Positions 1 to 5,200 of a stretch of DNA of 5,276 nt are shown here, piece by piece. The stretch is from the NCBI GenBank assembly GCA_903930505.1, contig CAIYYQ010000150.1:1-5276 (forward strand). The letters are read 5' to 3'. A program made the translations under genes and the position numbers. The notes under the pieces are model-generated. The model made no database searches, was not told where the DNA came from, and saw nothing but the letters and a program-made list of their open reading frames with translations. How positions within the stretch are numbered: position 1 is the first letter of the stretch; the number at the start of each line of letters is the position of its first letter. This DNA comes from Methanobacteriota archaeon. Its GTDB lineage: Archaea > Thermoplasmatota > E2 > DHVEG-1.

Positions 1-174
1 ATTTGTTATATATTTTAATAATGATTTCCATAAAATAAGCATACCAACAGGAATGGTTCTTGACTTTCAGAGCTACTGCAGGTAGCCTTATTGTGACCCG
101 CCCTGCTTCCAATGAGGAAAAAATGCAGATCTCCTACTTCATAGCGCTGTTTGTAGAGACATGAATCAAAGAAA
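1..174. other. Intergenic stretch with a GC-richer island, no supported gene
   Basis: No ORF with a start codon and ribosome binding site is present. The ends are AT-rich, but about 45-165 is noticeably richer in G and C. In that patch one plus-strand frame is open from just after a TAA at 36-38 to a TGA at 162-164, and one minus-strand frame is open across the whole patch; neither has a plausible start. A small stem is visible, GCTAC (72-76) with GTAGC (82-86), and GCAGG (78-82) could instead pair with CCTGC (102-106). It could be a decayed gene, a remnant of a mobile element, or an untranslated RNA. Nothing in it lets me choose. Confidence 0.4.
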
Positions 175-184
175 AAATATTTAA
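175..184 (+). promoter_or_regulatory. Candidate box A (TATA) of the Sm-like gene
   Basis: AAATATTTAA resembles an archaeal box A. With the usual spacing of about 25 bases, transcription would begin near 206 and leave a leader of roughly 30 bases before the ATG at 235. This leader contains the purine stretch AGAAGGGG just upstream of the start. The call rests on sequence resemblance only. Confidence 0.45.
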
Positions 185-234
185 GAGATAGTCATGATGT
201 TACATATGAATAAATTGTATCAGAAGGGGTATAT

Positions 235-453
235 ATGGAAAAAAAAGCGATAGAACCATTTAAAAATCAATATGTGAAGCTCGTGAAAGACACAAACGAG
301 ATTCTTGATGGGTCAATCGTCGATATCTCAGATGATGCAGTACTCTTTCAAACAGAATTAAAATGTCATGGCATTGCGTTTGGTTCAATCAGAGATATCA
401 TCCCGCATACCAGCAGGAAAAGATCACCGCAAATGAATAATTTCAAAGTTTAA
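235..453 (+). CDS. Small Sm/Hfq-like beta-barrel protein (hypothetical)
   Basis: This is a 72-residue protein with no signal peptide or membrane segment. From about residue 12 to 57 the pattern matches a small five-stranded barrel of the Sm/SH3 type: NQYVKLV, then ILDGSIVDISDDAVLF (a strand, a conserved Gly turn, and a strand with an acidic turn), then HGIAFGSIRDIIPH. Such barrels usually act as multimeric RNA-binding proteins or as subunits of larger assemblies. The basic tail (SRKRS, residues 60-64) would suit nucleic acid binding. The start is supported by AGAAGGGG upstream and a box A about 55 bases away; a nearby ATG at 206 is in another frame. It ends 11 bp from the convergent metallopeptidase gene. 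The fold is inferred from the strand pattern and the real function is unknown. The gene itself is likely, the RNA-binding role only possible. Confidence 0.7.
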   Translation: MEKKAIEPFKNQYVKLVKDTNEILDGSIVDISDDAVLFQTELKCHGIAFGSIRDIIPHTSRKRSPQMNNFKV

Positions 454-460
454 CAAGAAC

Positions 461-466
461 GTTTTT
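461..466 (+). terminator. Oligo-T terminator of the Sm-like gene
   Basis: GTTTTT follows the stop codon of the small plus-strand gene by eight bases. Archaeal transcripts commonly end at such T tracts without a hairpin. It overlaps the last codons of the convergent gene, so the two transcripts probably overlap at their 3' ends. Confidence 0.35.
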
Positions 467-2060
467 AGTAAAATCCTTGCTGAAACGCAGTGAGATCCAT
501 TGTTACCCAGTCGTTGAAATCGTTTTTACCGTGTGATCCATCTGAGTAATCCACCATTGTAAACATATATCCGTAGTTCATGACGCTTTTGTAATGCCGC
601 CATTGCCACCATCCAAGTTGGTAGATGAATTTATTGTTCGCATTATCTACCGCAGGGTTTTCGATAGCAAGGGTGTGTCCGGTTTCATGCATGTATGCAC
701 TAGCAAAGACGATATCTTTTTTATGGGTTTGAAAACTCTTTGTTTTATTATTCAGTCCATAATAGGAAATCTGAAATGCATCGCCGCCGAACGCATTCCC
801 ATTTGCTAAAGAGCATTGGTAGAGTACAACTCCATAATGAAAGACTCCACGCCGCCAGTTACTCTCATTTCCATGAAGGAAATAATCATTGTAGATCTGT
901 TGAAGCTCATTATTTGACGCGTTATGCCCCCAGCCCCCAATCGTGAGATTATCAAATGGTATCATCTCTGAACCGGTGCCCCCCCAGGTTCCATCATCAA
1001 GATGATACACGATGTTGTGTTTATTGTACGCGGTTCGTAACAGTTCTTTTGCACCATTCGGAAAGATACTTGCAGGTTCTCCATTAGGTCCTGCCATCAT
1101 CTGATCCATTTCAATGAAGAGATCTTTTCTGAACGGATCTGAGCCCCATTGCGACGTTAAATATTCTTCAAGGTTTGAAAGACCGTCGTTATCAGGGTCA
1201 AGATCTGAATAGTTAGACGATGTGAACGGATTATATGTCCAGTTGTACTCAAAGGAGAATTCTCCAGGTCCATGGTGAAAACTTTGCGTAAACCCCCATT
1301 TGAAATCCCACCAAAGCGGAATTCCATCATTGTTTGGATCATCATTCGCATTGTTTATTGTTGGATCGGTATGAAAGATGTTTACTTCGGTCCAATAGGG
1401 GATTCCGTCGCCATCAGGGTCGGTTTGGTTAATATCAAACCAAAGCTCACAATCCCGATCATTCTGATAGAGGCTGTTATCATCACACCCATTTGCACGT
1501 CCATATCCGCTAGGGTCAGGACCACCAAAAAAAGAGGTACCAACATAGTCGTCACCAGTCCAATGACCAGTCCGTATACTATATTGAAGCTGGATATCGG
1601 AACTTTTAGGTCGTTCCTCGCTGTTGCCGCTGATGTCACAGAGTCGATCGAACCCAAGTGGGTTGTGATCCCAGAGTTGAATGGTGACATTTACAAATTC
1701 CACATCATCAGGTACATTGAATGTTGTTGACCAATTTGGGTTGTAAACGTATTTTGTGTTATACCAGATGGGGCTCTTAAATTCCTGCCCGTTAATGATG
1801 ACTTTCACGTAGAAATCAGGGTCACTGAATAGATCAATTTTACTAATAGGAAACTTATGTGCATCTTGTTTTGCTTCCAGAGATCTGATTTCTTTGATGG
1901 TAACCGTCACAGACACATCCACCAGAGGATCAAGATCAGTGTCATCAAGAGTTCCTGTCGTGGTACTTGTCGTTGCCTTCGCATACTGGACAGATAGTGT
2001 TGTTGTGCATAACGATATCATGAAAAGGATTGCAATAAAAGAAACAATATGTTTTTTCAT
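465..2060 (-). CDS. Secreted C2-like/calcium-repeat metallopeptidase (HETGH)
   Basis: This 531-residue exported protein probably cleaves proteins outside the cell. It starts with a signal peptide (KK, then a hydrophobic run at about 5-25, with a possible cut after AKA at 27-29). Residues about 47-165 look like a C2 domain: beta strands plus Asp-rich loops DLFSDPDF (76-83) and WDHNPLGFDRLCD (130-142). Three acidic repeats of the thrombospondin-3/calcium-loop style follow: DPDGDGIP (214-221), DPNNDGIP (241-248) and DLDPDNDGLSNLEEY (286-300). The catalytic region has HETGH at 458-462 and a Met-turn-like SVMNY at 492-496, as in metzincins. The usual downstream Gly and third His/Asp zinc ligand are replaced by Ala465 and Asn468. 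Nine Asn-X-Ser/Thr sequons and four mature cysteines (141, 192, 204, 416) fit an exported, possibly glycosylated and disulfide-bonded protein. There is no C-terminal anchor, so it is probably released. GGAGT lies five bases upstream of the ATG. The exact family is uncertain; peptidase activity is likely but not proven by the motif. Confidence 0.85.
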   Translation of the reverse strand: MKKHIVSFIAILFMISLCTTTLSVQYAKATTSTTTGTLDDTDLDPLVDVSVTVTIKEIRSLEAKQDAHKFPISKIDLFSDPDFYVKVIINGQEFKSPIWYNTKYVYNPNWSTTFNVPDDVEFVNVTIQLWDHNPLGFDRLCDISGNSEERPKSSDIQLQYSIRTGHWTGDDYVGTSFFGGPDPSGYGRANGCDDNSLYQNDRDCELWFDINQTDPDGDGIPYWTEVNIFHTDPTINNANDDPNNDGIPLWWDFKWGFTQSFHHGPGEFSFEYNWTYNPFTSSNYSDLDPDNDGLSNLEEYLTSQWGSDPFRKDLFIEMDQMMAGPNGEPASIFPNGAKELLRTAYNKHNIVYHLDDGTWGGTGSEMIPFDNLTIGGWGHNASNNELQQIYNDYFLHGNESNWRRGVFHYGVVLYQCSLANGNAFGGDAFQISYYGLNNKTKSFQTHKKDIVFASAYMHETGHTLAIENPAVDNANNKFIYQLGWWQWRHYKSVMNYGYMFTMVDYSDGSHGKNDFNDWVTMDLTAFQQGFY

Positions 2061-2064
2061 ATTT

Positions 2065-2069
2065 ACTCC
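2065..2069 (-). promoter_or_regulatory. Ribosome binding site of the metallopeptidase gene
   Basis: On the minus strand GGAGT lies four bases before the ATG at 2060, a good match to the Shine-Dalgarno core. It fixes this start codon and places the signal peptide at the N terminus. Confidence 0.65.
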
Positions 2070-2130
2070 ACGTGTTTATTTCTTAAATAGACGTCGTCCT
2101 TTAATAATCTTTTGTAAAAATATTATATTA

Positions 2131-2140
2131 GTTATATAAA
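2131..2140 (-). promoter_or_regulatory. Candidate box A of the metallopeptidase gene
   Basis: On the minus strand TTTATATAAC is a strong archaeal box A. It would place the transcript start near 2110, with a leader of about 50 bases that includes the ribosome binding site. A second TATA-like stretch, CTATTTAAG at 2082-2090, is too close: it would start the transcript beyond or inside the ribosome binding site. This suggests the gene can be transcribed independently of the peptidase gene upstream. Confidence 0.45.
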
Positions 2141-2155
2141 TAAAATATATGAAAC

Positions 2156-2169
2156 AAAAATAACAAAAA
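2156..2169 (-). terminator. Double oligo-T terminator after the cysteine peptidase gene
   Basis: On the minus strand, about 25 bases after the stop codon, the sequence is TTTTTGTTATTTTT: two T5 tracts in a row. This is the usual form of an archaeal intrinsic terminator. With the box A that follows, it argues that the two peptidase genes are separate transcription units. Confidence 0.5.
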
Positions 2170-2194
2170 CATTCCCCTAGCAAAGTATCTTGAT

Positions 2195-3199
2195 TTATTC
2201 CTTTTCCGAGATGATGACAGCATGGGTGATGACAACCCGCCGATGCGATGCATACGTAGGAATCCACCATGACCCAAGATATGGATACGGCGACGTAAAA
2301 TTAACCTGATAGACATCATGAGAAACAATACTTGCGTTGTTGTGTAACATCGGGTCTTTACAGGGGTTCGCAAGATCCCATTCAGGATCACTGACCGCGA
2401 TAAAACCATTGGAACTTATCCCTGCAACTACAACATAATGATAGGAGAGTTTCGCGATTTTAGGAAGGAAACTCATATCTGATGGAAAGTAGAAAATCAA
2501 CCGTAACAGTACACCTTGATTCTGTCGCACGCGTTCATTGATAAGGGAAAAACTTGGTTTCGTAATAATTTCAACCTTATATTTATCTTGTAATCCTGCA
2601 TCTTTTATCCATAGTTCCGTGCCCCGTTTCAAATTAAAAAGAGTTGTCCCACTGATTTTAGGGAAAAAAAGGCTCCTGCAGAAATTCGTGTTCGTATACC
2701 ATGCGAGACGTTCAATAAACTCTTTCCCACTTCCCGCAGTACCATCCCACGATGTTTCATCATCGTTGACGTTGTTGAACGCATGGTCATCAGCTGACGG
2801 ACCAGGGTCTGGTGACCCGGGTGCATGATAATTTGAAACCAGAGGGTATTCATCAACGCCATCACCAGGTGTCCCATTTGGATCTGAATGTTTTGAGTCA
2901 AACCACCATAGCACATCTGCTAATGCTGCGGGAGCGCAAAAAGACCAGCCCCATCTGCTCTGCCAACTTGTATCTTGTTTTTGATCAAAATCCGGTAGAC
3001 CATTAGGCGCATAGTTTGGATACGCAGGAAGATAATACCAATCATCTTCACCTTGGGTTGATGACACATCTGTTGGAGCATCTGTCTGATTAAGGCTTAC
3101 GGCAATGATATTTGGTACAAGTAAAACAAAACAAATAACGAATACGGTCGCAGGTGCAATAACAGATTTTCGTATAATCAATTTATACATTTTTGTCAT
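2195..3199 (-). CDS. Secreted C39/papain-like cysteine peptidase
   Basis: This 334-residue exported protein looks like a papain-fold peptidase of the C39-like group, likely to cut peptide bonds outside the cell. The N terminus is basic (K3, K6, R10, K11) and then strongly hydrophobic at about 12-36, giving a signal peptide or anchor. The catalytic Cys is most likely Cys88 in WGWSFCAPAALADVLWWF, where the helix after Cys matches the family's C-G/A-P pattern. His254 in SYHYVVVAG and Asp271 in VSDPEWD complete a Cys-His-Asp order. Gln80 could be the oxyanion residue but stands eight residues before Cys rather than the usual six. The insert at about 105-155 is rich in Asp, Pro and Gly and may bind metal or be a flexible loop. 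Four Asn-X-Ser/Thr sequons (37, 108, 288, 300) suit export. The ATG at 3199 is preceded by GGATC; Met4 is an alternative start. The gene lies 134 bp upstream of the metallopeptidase gene on the same strand. A C39-like non-peptidase is possible, but the full triad favours an enzyme. Confidence 0.8.
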   Translation of the reverse strand: MTKMYKLIIRKSVIAPATVFVICFVLLVPNIIAVSLNQTDAPTDVSSTQGEDDWYYLPAYPNYAPNGLPDFDQKQDTSWQSRWGWSFCAPAALADVLWWFDSKHSDPNGTPGDGVDEYPLVSNYHAPGSPDPGPSADDHAFNNVNDDETSWDGTAGSGKEFIERLAWYTNTNFCRSLFFPKISGTTLFNLKRGTELWIKDAGLQDKYKVEIITKPSFSLINERVRQNQGVLLRLIFYFPSDMSFLPKIAKLSYHYVVVAGISSNGFIAVSDPEWDLANPCKDPMLHNNASIVSHDVYQVNFTSPYPYLGSWWIPTYASHRRVVITHAVIISEKE

Positions 3200-3223
3200 T
3201 GATCCAAATATAATAAAGAGGTG

Positions 3224-3238
3224 AATATTTAATATATT
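3224..3238 (-). promoter_or_regulatory. Candidate box A of the cysteine peptidase gene
   Basis: On the minus strand ATATATTAAATATTC contains an archaeal-type TATA core at 3227-3234. The expected transcript start, near 3204, leaves only about five bases before the ATG at 3199. The mRNA would therefore be nearly leaderless, which agrees with the lack of a strong ribosome binding site. Confidence 0.4.
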
Positions 3239-3255
3239 TTTCTCTGAAACACATC

Positions 3256-3260
3256 AAAAA
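3256..3260 (-). terminator. Oligo-T terminator of the RHH gene
   Basis: On the minus strand a T5 tract (AACTTTTTG) lies about 20 bases after the stop codon at 3280, just upstream of the promoter of the next gene. A single short tract is weak evidence, so read-through into the cysteine peptidase gene is possible. Confidence 0.3.
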
Positions 3261-3279
3261 GTTACCAAACTACGTAATA

Positions 3280-3774
3280 TCACTGCAAAAGATTATTGTT
3301 CGCAATCTTCAATACCCCGCGATTAGACTCTGATTTTTCGCCGGGTGACGTCGTTTTTAATACATCAACTAATTTTCTCAGTCTCTGTATCTTTTTGTCA
3401 ATTTCTTTTGCATTGTGTATATCTCCGGATTTCCGAAAATCAATCATTTTCTCATAAAGTATTTTGATTTGTTCTTCGATCATTTTCTGTGAATCGTCTA
3501 ACTGGTCATTGATGAATTGTTCAATTAACATATCGTTAATGCATTTCTCGATATTTGCCTTTTGATGTCCTGACGGCTTGCTGACGTTTGATTCAATAAA
3601 AGAAACATTTCGTTCGTTTGCAGTACATTCTTTTTTAATCAAATCATTGATCGCCATCCTGATACAATCACTTATCGTCATCCCGAGTCTCTCTGAAAGA
3701 ACATCTAATTGATTATACATCCAGGGAGACAAACGCATATGAATTTGGGATGATTCTTTTATTTTGTGTACCAT
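3280..3774 (-). CDS. Ribbon-helix-helix DNA-binding regulator with helical tail
   Basis: This is a 164-residue cytoplasmic protein. Residues about 8-49 form a ribbon-helix-helix (MetJ/Arc/CopG-type) domain: a strand SQIHMRLS (9-16), helix A (18-30), the turn GMTIS (31-35) and helix B through IRMAINDLIKKE (38-49). Such proteins bind DNA as dimers, with the paired strands in the major groove. Residues about 73-141 are rich in Glu, Lys, Ile and Leu and probably form long helices or a coiled coil (EEQIKILYEKM, KKIQRLRKLVDVL). The family is often only 45-100 residues long, so this tail is an addition that could mediate multimerisation or partner binding. The ribosome binding site GAAGGT lies six bases before the ATG and sits inside a palindrome. 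The gene is divergent from the SFM1-like gene and upstream of two peptidase genes. No toxin gene is adjacent, so a transcription regulator is favoured over an antitoxin. Its target is unknown. Confidence 0.8.
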   Translation of the reverse strand: MVHKIKESSQIHMRLSPWMYNQLDVLSERLGMTISDCIRMAINDLIKKECTANERNVSFIESNVSKPSGHQKANIEKCINDMLIEQFINDQLDDSQKMIEEQIKILYEKMIDFRKSGDIHNAKEIDKKIQRLRKLVDVLKTTSPGEKSESNRGVLKIANNNLLQ

Positions 3775-3779
3775 AAATG

Positions 3780-3792
3780 TACCTTCAAGGTA
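3780..3792. promoter_or_regulatory. Palindrome over the RHH ribosome binding site, candidate operator
   Basis: TACCTTCAAGGTA is a perfect inverted repeat: two 6-base arms around one central base. It begins five bases upstream of the RHH start codon and contains the ribosome binding site of that gene. RHH proteins commonly bind short palindromes in their own promoter regions, so it may serve autoregulation. As RNA it could also form a small hairpin hiding the ribosome binding site, although the one-base loop makes that unlikely. Confidence 0.4.
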
Positions 3793-3805
3793 TCAAATCA
3801 AACAC

Positions 3806-3819
3806 AGATCATATCATCT
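3806..3819. promoter_or_regulatory. Imperfect palindrome at the likely RHH transcript start
   Basis: AGAT-C-ATAT-C-ATCT is a two-fold symmetric sequence apart from the two C positions, 12 of 14 bases. The box A at 3833-3841 would put the transcript start near 3811, inside it. A repressor bound here would block initiation. AT-rich DNA gives such patterns by chance fairly often. Confidence 0.25.
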
Positions 3820-3832
3820 TCTGTCCCTAATT

Positions 3833-3841
3833 CTATATAAA
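3833..3841 (-). promoter_or_regulatory. Box A of the RHH gene
   Basis: On the minus strand TTTATATAG is a near-ideal archaeal box A. It predicts a transcript start near 3811 and a leader of about 37 bases that contains the ribosome binding site. Read on the plus strand, the same bases give TATATAAA, which could also serve the divergent SFM1-like gene with a leader near 78 bases. Confidence 0.55.
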
Positions 3842-3942
3842 TCTGTGGTGGCAAAATGTCAAACCGCAATATCACCCCTGTAGGTACGTAGACCGTAGTC
3901 AGTAACCATTAATTACCCAATCACCATCCTGTTGATAGACAT

Positions 3943-4512
3943 ATGAATAAGCACACAACCCTTGTCATCGAACATTTGGAACCAGCGTTATCTGACTGGC
4001 TGATGCTTGAATATCGACATTCCGTGAAAATCTGGAAAGACGAAACTGTGTTCACCAATGTTTTGGATAAAAAAACAGCAGATGGACTCAAACCACTTGG
4101 AAAAGTAAAAAAACAAAAAGCTAACACTGCGTTTTCTGAGAAAAACTGTATTATCCTTGACCCGCAAGCAAAAAAACCGTTGAAACCAGCTGATTTCACA
4201 AACCTTGATGCAATTATTGTTGGCGGAATCCTCGGCTACGAGAAACCACAAGGCCGAACAAAAGAACTTCTGAGCGAAAAATCCCAGTTCGAACTACGAC
4301 ACCTTGGTGACATTCAACTTACTATTGACAGCGCAGTATTTGTGACCAAAGCAGTCTATTTAGGATTAGATCTCAGCGATATTGAAATCACAAAAGAAAT
4401 TGAAATAATCCATGATTCGGTGCATTCAACAATACTTCCGTTTGGGTACCCAATTATTGACAATAAACCTGTGATTACTCCAGGGCTCGTGGATTATCTC
4501 CAAAGAAAATAA
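3943..4512 (+). CDS. SFM1-like SPOUT-family methyltransferase (formerly DUF431)
   Basis: This 189-residue soluble protein belongs to the SFM1-like SPOUT group, which uses S-adenosylmethionine bound in a C-terminal trefoil knot. The yeast member Sfm1 methylates an arginine of ribosomal protein Rps3; what the archaeal members modify is not known to me. Family hallmarks are VIEHLE (8-13) with WLMLEY (19-24) near the N terminus, a Lys-rich variable stretch (43-60), DAIIVGGILGYEKPQGRT (89-106) holding the Gly-rich cofactor loop, and RHLGDIQLTIDSAVFVTKAV (119-138), the knot segment. It closes with PFGYPII and ITPGLVDYL (166-187). The length is full for the family and no key motif seems missing. No clear ribosome binding site precedes the ATG, so the mRNA may be leaderless or weakly translated. 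It is divergent from the RHH gene and converges on the FKBP gene, with only four bases between the stop codons. Family membership is confident; the substrate, a ribosomal protein or RNA, is an inference. Confidence 0.85.
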   Translation: MNKHTTLVIEHLEPALSDWLMLEYRHSVKIWKDETVFTNVLDKKTADGLKPLGKVKKQKANTAFSEKNCIILDPQAKKPLKPADFTNLDAIIVGGILGYEKPQGRTKELLSEKSQFELRHLGDIQLTIDSAVFVTKAVYLGLDLSDIEITKEIEIIHDSVHSTILPFGYPIIDNKPVITPGLVDYLQRK

Positions 4513-4516
4513 AATG

Positions 4517-4653
4517 TTATGTTACGATTTCAATAACCTTGAGTTTGAACAATAATTTTTTTCCTGCGAGAGGCGGGTTCAAATCAACGGTGACGGTATT
4601 TTCAGATACATTCGATATACGGATCGGTAGTGTACGACCATCCTGCAGATTCA
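4517..4653 (-). pseudogene. 3' part of an FKBP-type (SlyD-like) prolyl isomerase gene, cut by an insertion
   Basis: The minus strand encodes 44 residues before a TAA at 4517-4519: NLQDGRTLPIRISNV, then an acidic turn, TVTVDLNPPLAG, and KKLLFKLKVIEIVT. This is the typical end of FKBP/SlyD-like peptidyl-prolyl cis-trans isomerases, whose hallmark is a D-x-N-x-P-L-A-G motif followed by a strand reading F-x-V/L-x-V-x-E-I. Those proteins speed up proline isomerisation and act as folding helpers. The frame has no start of its own and stops matching the family at about 4653, exactly where the end of the IS200-type element begins. The gene's next upstream piece lies at 5201-5275. It converges on the SFM1-like gene with a 4-bp gap. 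Family recognition is from motif memory, without a search. Confidence 0.8.
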
Positions 4654-4663
4654 GTGACGTCCT

Positions 4664-4683
4664 CTCCGGCATAAATGCCGGAG
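4664..4683. repeat. Right-end hairpin of the IS200-type element
   Basis: CTCCGGCA (4664-4671) pairs perfectly with TGCCGGAG (4676-4683) around a TAAA loop. A further TCCGGCA copy at 4691-4697 could instead pair with 4676-4682, giving a competing 7-bp stem with an 8-base loop. Y1 transposases recognise such imperfectly placed subterminal hairpins as single strands. It begins 17 bases after the tnpA stop codon in the direction of transcription. Confidence 0.8.
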
Positions 4684-4699
4684 CTTCCGTTCCGGCACA

Positions 4700-5134
4700 T
4701 TAGGATGTCGATGGAAAGACATCCAAAGAGGTTTGTTGAAGTCGGTGGTTTTTTACATATTGAATTACAGTATCTACATCTGCGTCACCTACGGTTCGAT
4801 AAAATTTTCCTGGACTCCAGAGATGCTTTCGAGGATATCTACTGCAAAAAGTAGGTTTTCTTTTAAAAAGTTCCCGGGATGATGCTCCTTTAAGCAGATG
4901 AAATGCTTTCGAGACACTCATGGTCGGTGGCAATTCGACAACCATGTGGATATGATCCGGCATGACACTCATTTCAACAATTTTAATATGATGTCGTTGC
5001 GCGATCTCGCGTAAAATTTCTTCACAAAGGTTTTTATTGTCCTCTCGCCTAAACATATTGTATCTGTACTTGGGACACCATTCAAGATGGTACAGATTCT
5101 GGCCAACGCTATGGCTTCCGCTAACAAGATCCAT
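4700..5134 (-). CDS. tnpA: IS200/IS605-family Y1 transposase TnpA
   Basis: This 144-residue single-domain HUH enzyme cuts and joins single-stranded DNA at the element ends through a tyrosine. The N-terminal stretch SHSVGQNLYHLEWCPKYRYNMF (7-28) is the family opening. The metal-binding HUH motif is His61-Ile-His63 in VMPDHIHMVVELPP. LWSPGKFYRTVGD (105-117) precedes the catalytic helix, where Tyr126 in DTVIQYVKNH is the nucleophile. In the well-studied IS608 enzyme a Gln four residues after the Tyr helps bind metal; here that place is His130. I chose the ATG at 5134 because AGGAG lies 10 bases upstream and the family's conserved part begins right after it. A GTG at 5203 in the same frame would translate the left-end hairpin. 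Length and motifs look intact, so the element may be active. The gene lies inside an FKBP gene, on the same strand. Confidence 0.9.
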   Translation of the reverse strand: MDLVSGSHSVGQNLYHLEWCPKYRYNMFRREDNKNLCEEILREIAQRHHIKIVEMSVMPDHIHMVVELPPTMSVSKAFHLLKGASSRELFKRKPTFCSRYPRKHLWSPGKFYRTVGDADVDTVIQYVKNHRLQQTSLDVFPSTS

Positions 5135-5144
5135 AAATTGTTTG

Positions 5145-5149
5145 CTCCT
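5145..5149 (-). promoter_or_regulatory. Ribosome binding site of tnpA
   Basis: On the minus strand AGGAG stands 10 bases before the ATG at 5134. It is the reason for preferring this start over the in-frame GTG at 5203, which has no comparable site upstream. Confidence 0.6.
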
Positions 5150-5166
5150 GGAAGGGGTTTTCAATG

Positions 5167-5187
5167 GCACCCGCTGAAAGCGGGTGC
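5167..5187. repeat. Left-end hairpin of the IS200-type element
   Basis: GCACCCGC (5167-5174) pairs perfectly with GCGGGTGC (5180-5187) around the loop TGAAA. Outside it, ATGG (5164-5167) and CCAT (5190-5193) could lengthen the stem with a bulge. It lies between the proposed left tip and the tnpA ribosome binding site. This is where IS200-type elements carry the transposase-binding structure, which can also dampen read-through translation from outside. Confidence 0.75.
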
Positions 5188-5200
5188 GCCCATCCAAGAG

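Larger units (their letters stand above)
4654..5199 (-). mobile_element. IS200/IS605-family element with tnpA only
   Basis: The element contains an intact Y1 transposase gene read on the minus strand and a subterminal hairpin at each end: 5167-5187 upstream of tnpA (left end) and 4664-4683 downstream (right end). They lie about 12 and 10 bases from the proposed tips, as expected for this family, which has no terminal inverted repeats and makes no target duplication. The tips are inferred from rejoining the FKBP reading frame: upstream GTGC followed by TGAATC restores V-L-N-L-Q-D-G. One base of ambiguity remains at the junction. The size of about 546 bp fits a minimal IS200-type element. No tnpB gene is visible. 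Confidence 0.8.

Noticed and set aside
1382..1690. A 102-codon minus-strand frame overlapping the metallopeptidase gene, hydrophobic in the middle
   Set aside because: It is a shifted frame of the same strand. The apparent membrane segment comes from reading the acidic-repeat coding DNA out of frame.
1272..1730. A 152-codon plus-strand open frame inside the metallopeptidase gene
   Set aside because: It lies antisense to a convincing gene with signal peptide and domains, is rich in Ile, Val and Thr as antisense shadows often are, and shows no motif or ribosome binding site.
2128..2409. Open frames overlapping the 3' end of the cysteine peptidase gene
   Set aside because: They are off-frame reads of the real gene that run into the AT-rich spacer; there are no recognisable features.
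3843..3942. Possible C/D box RNA on the minus strand (GGTGATT, CTGA, GGTGATA)
   Set aside because: The boxes are imperfect, there is no good terminal D box, and the spacing between the inner boxes is too long.
3921..4251. Minus-strand frames opposite the SFM1-like gene
   Set aside because: They are antisense to a full-length gene with family motifs. Their Phe- and Ser-rich composition is typical of shadows.
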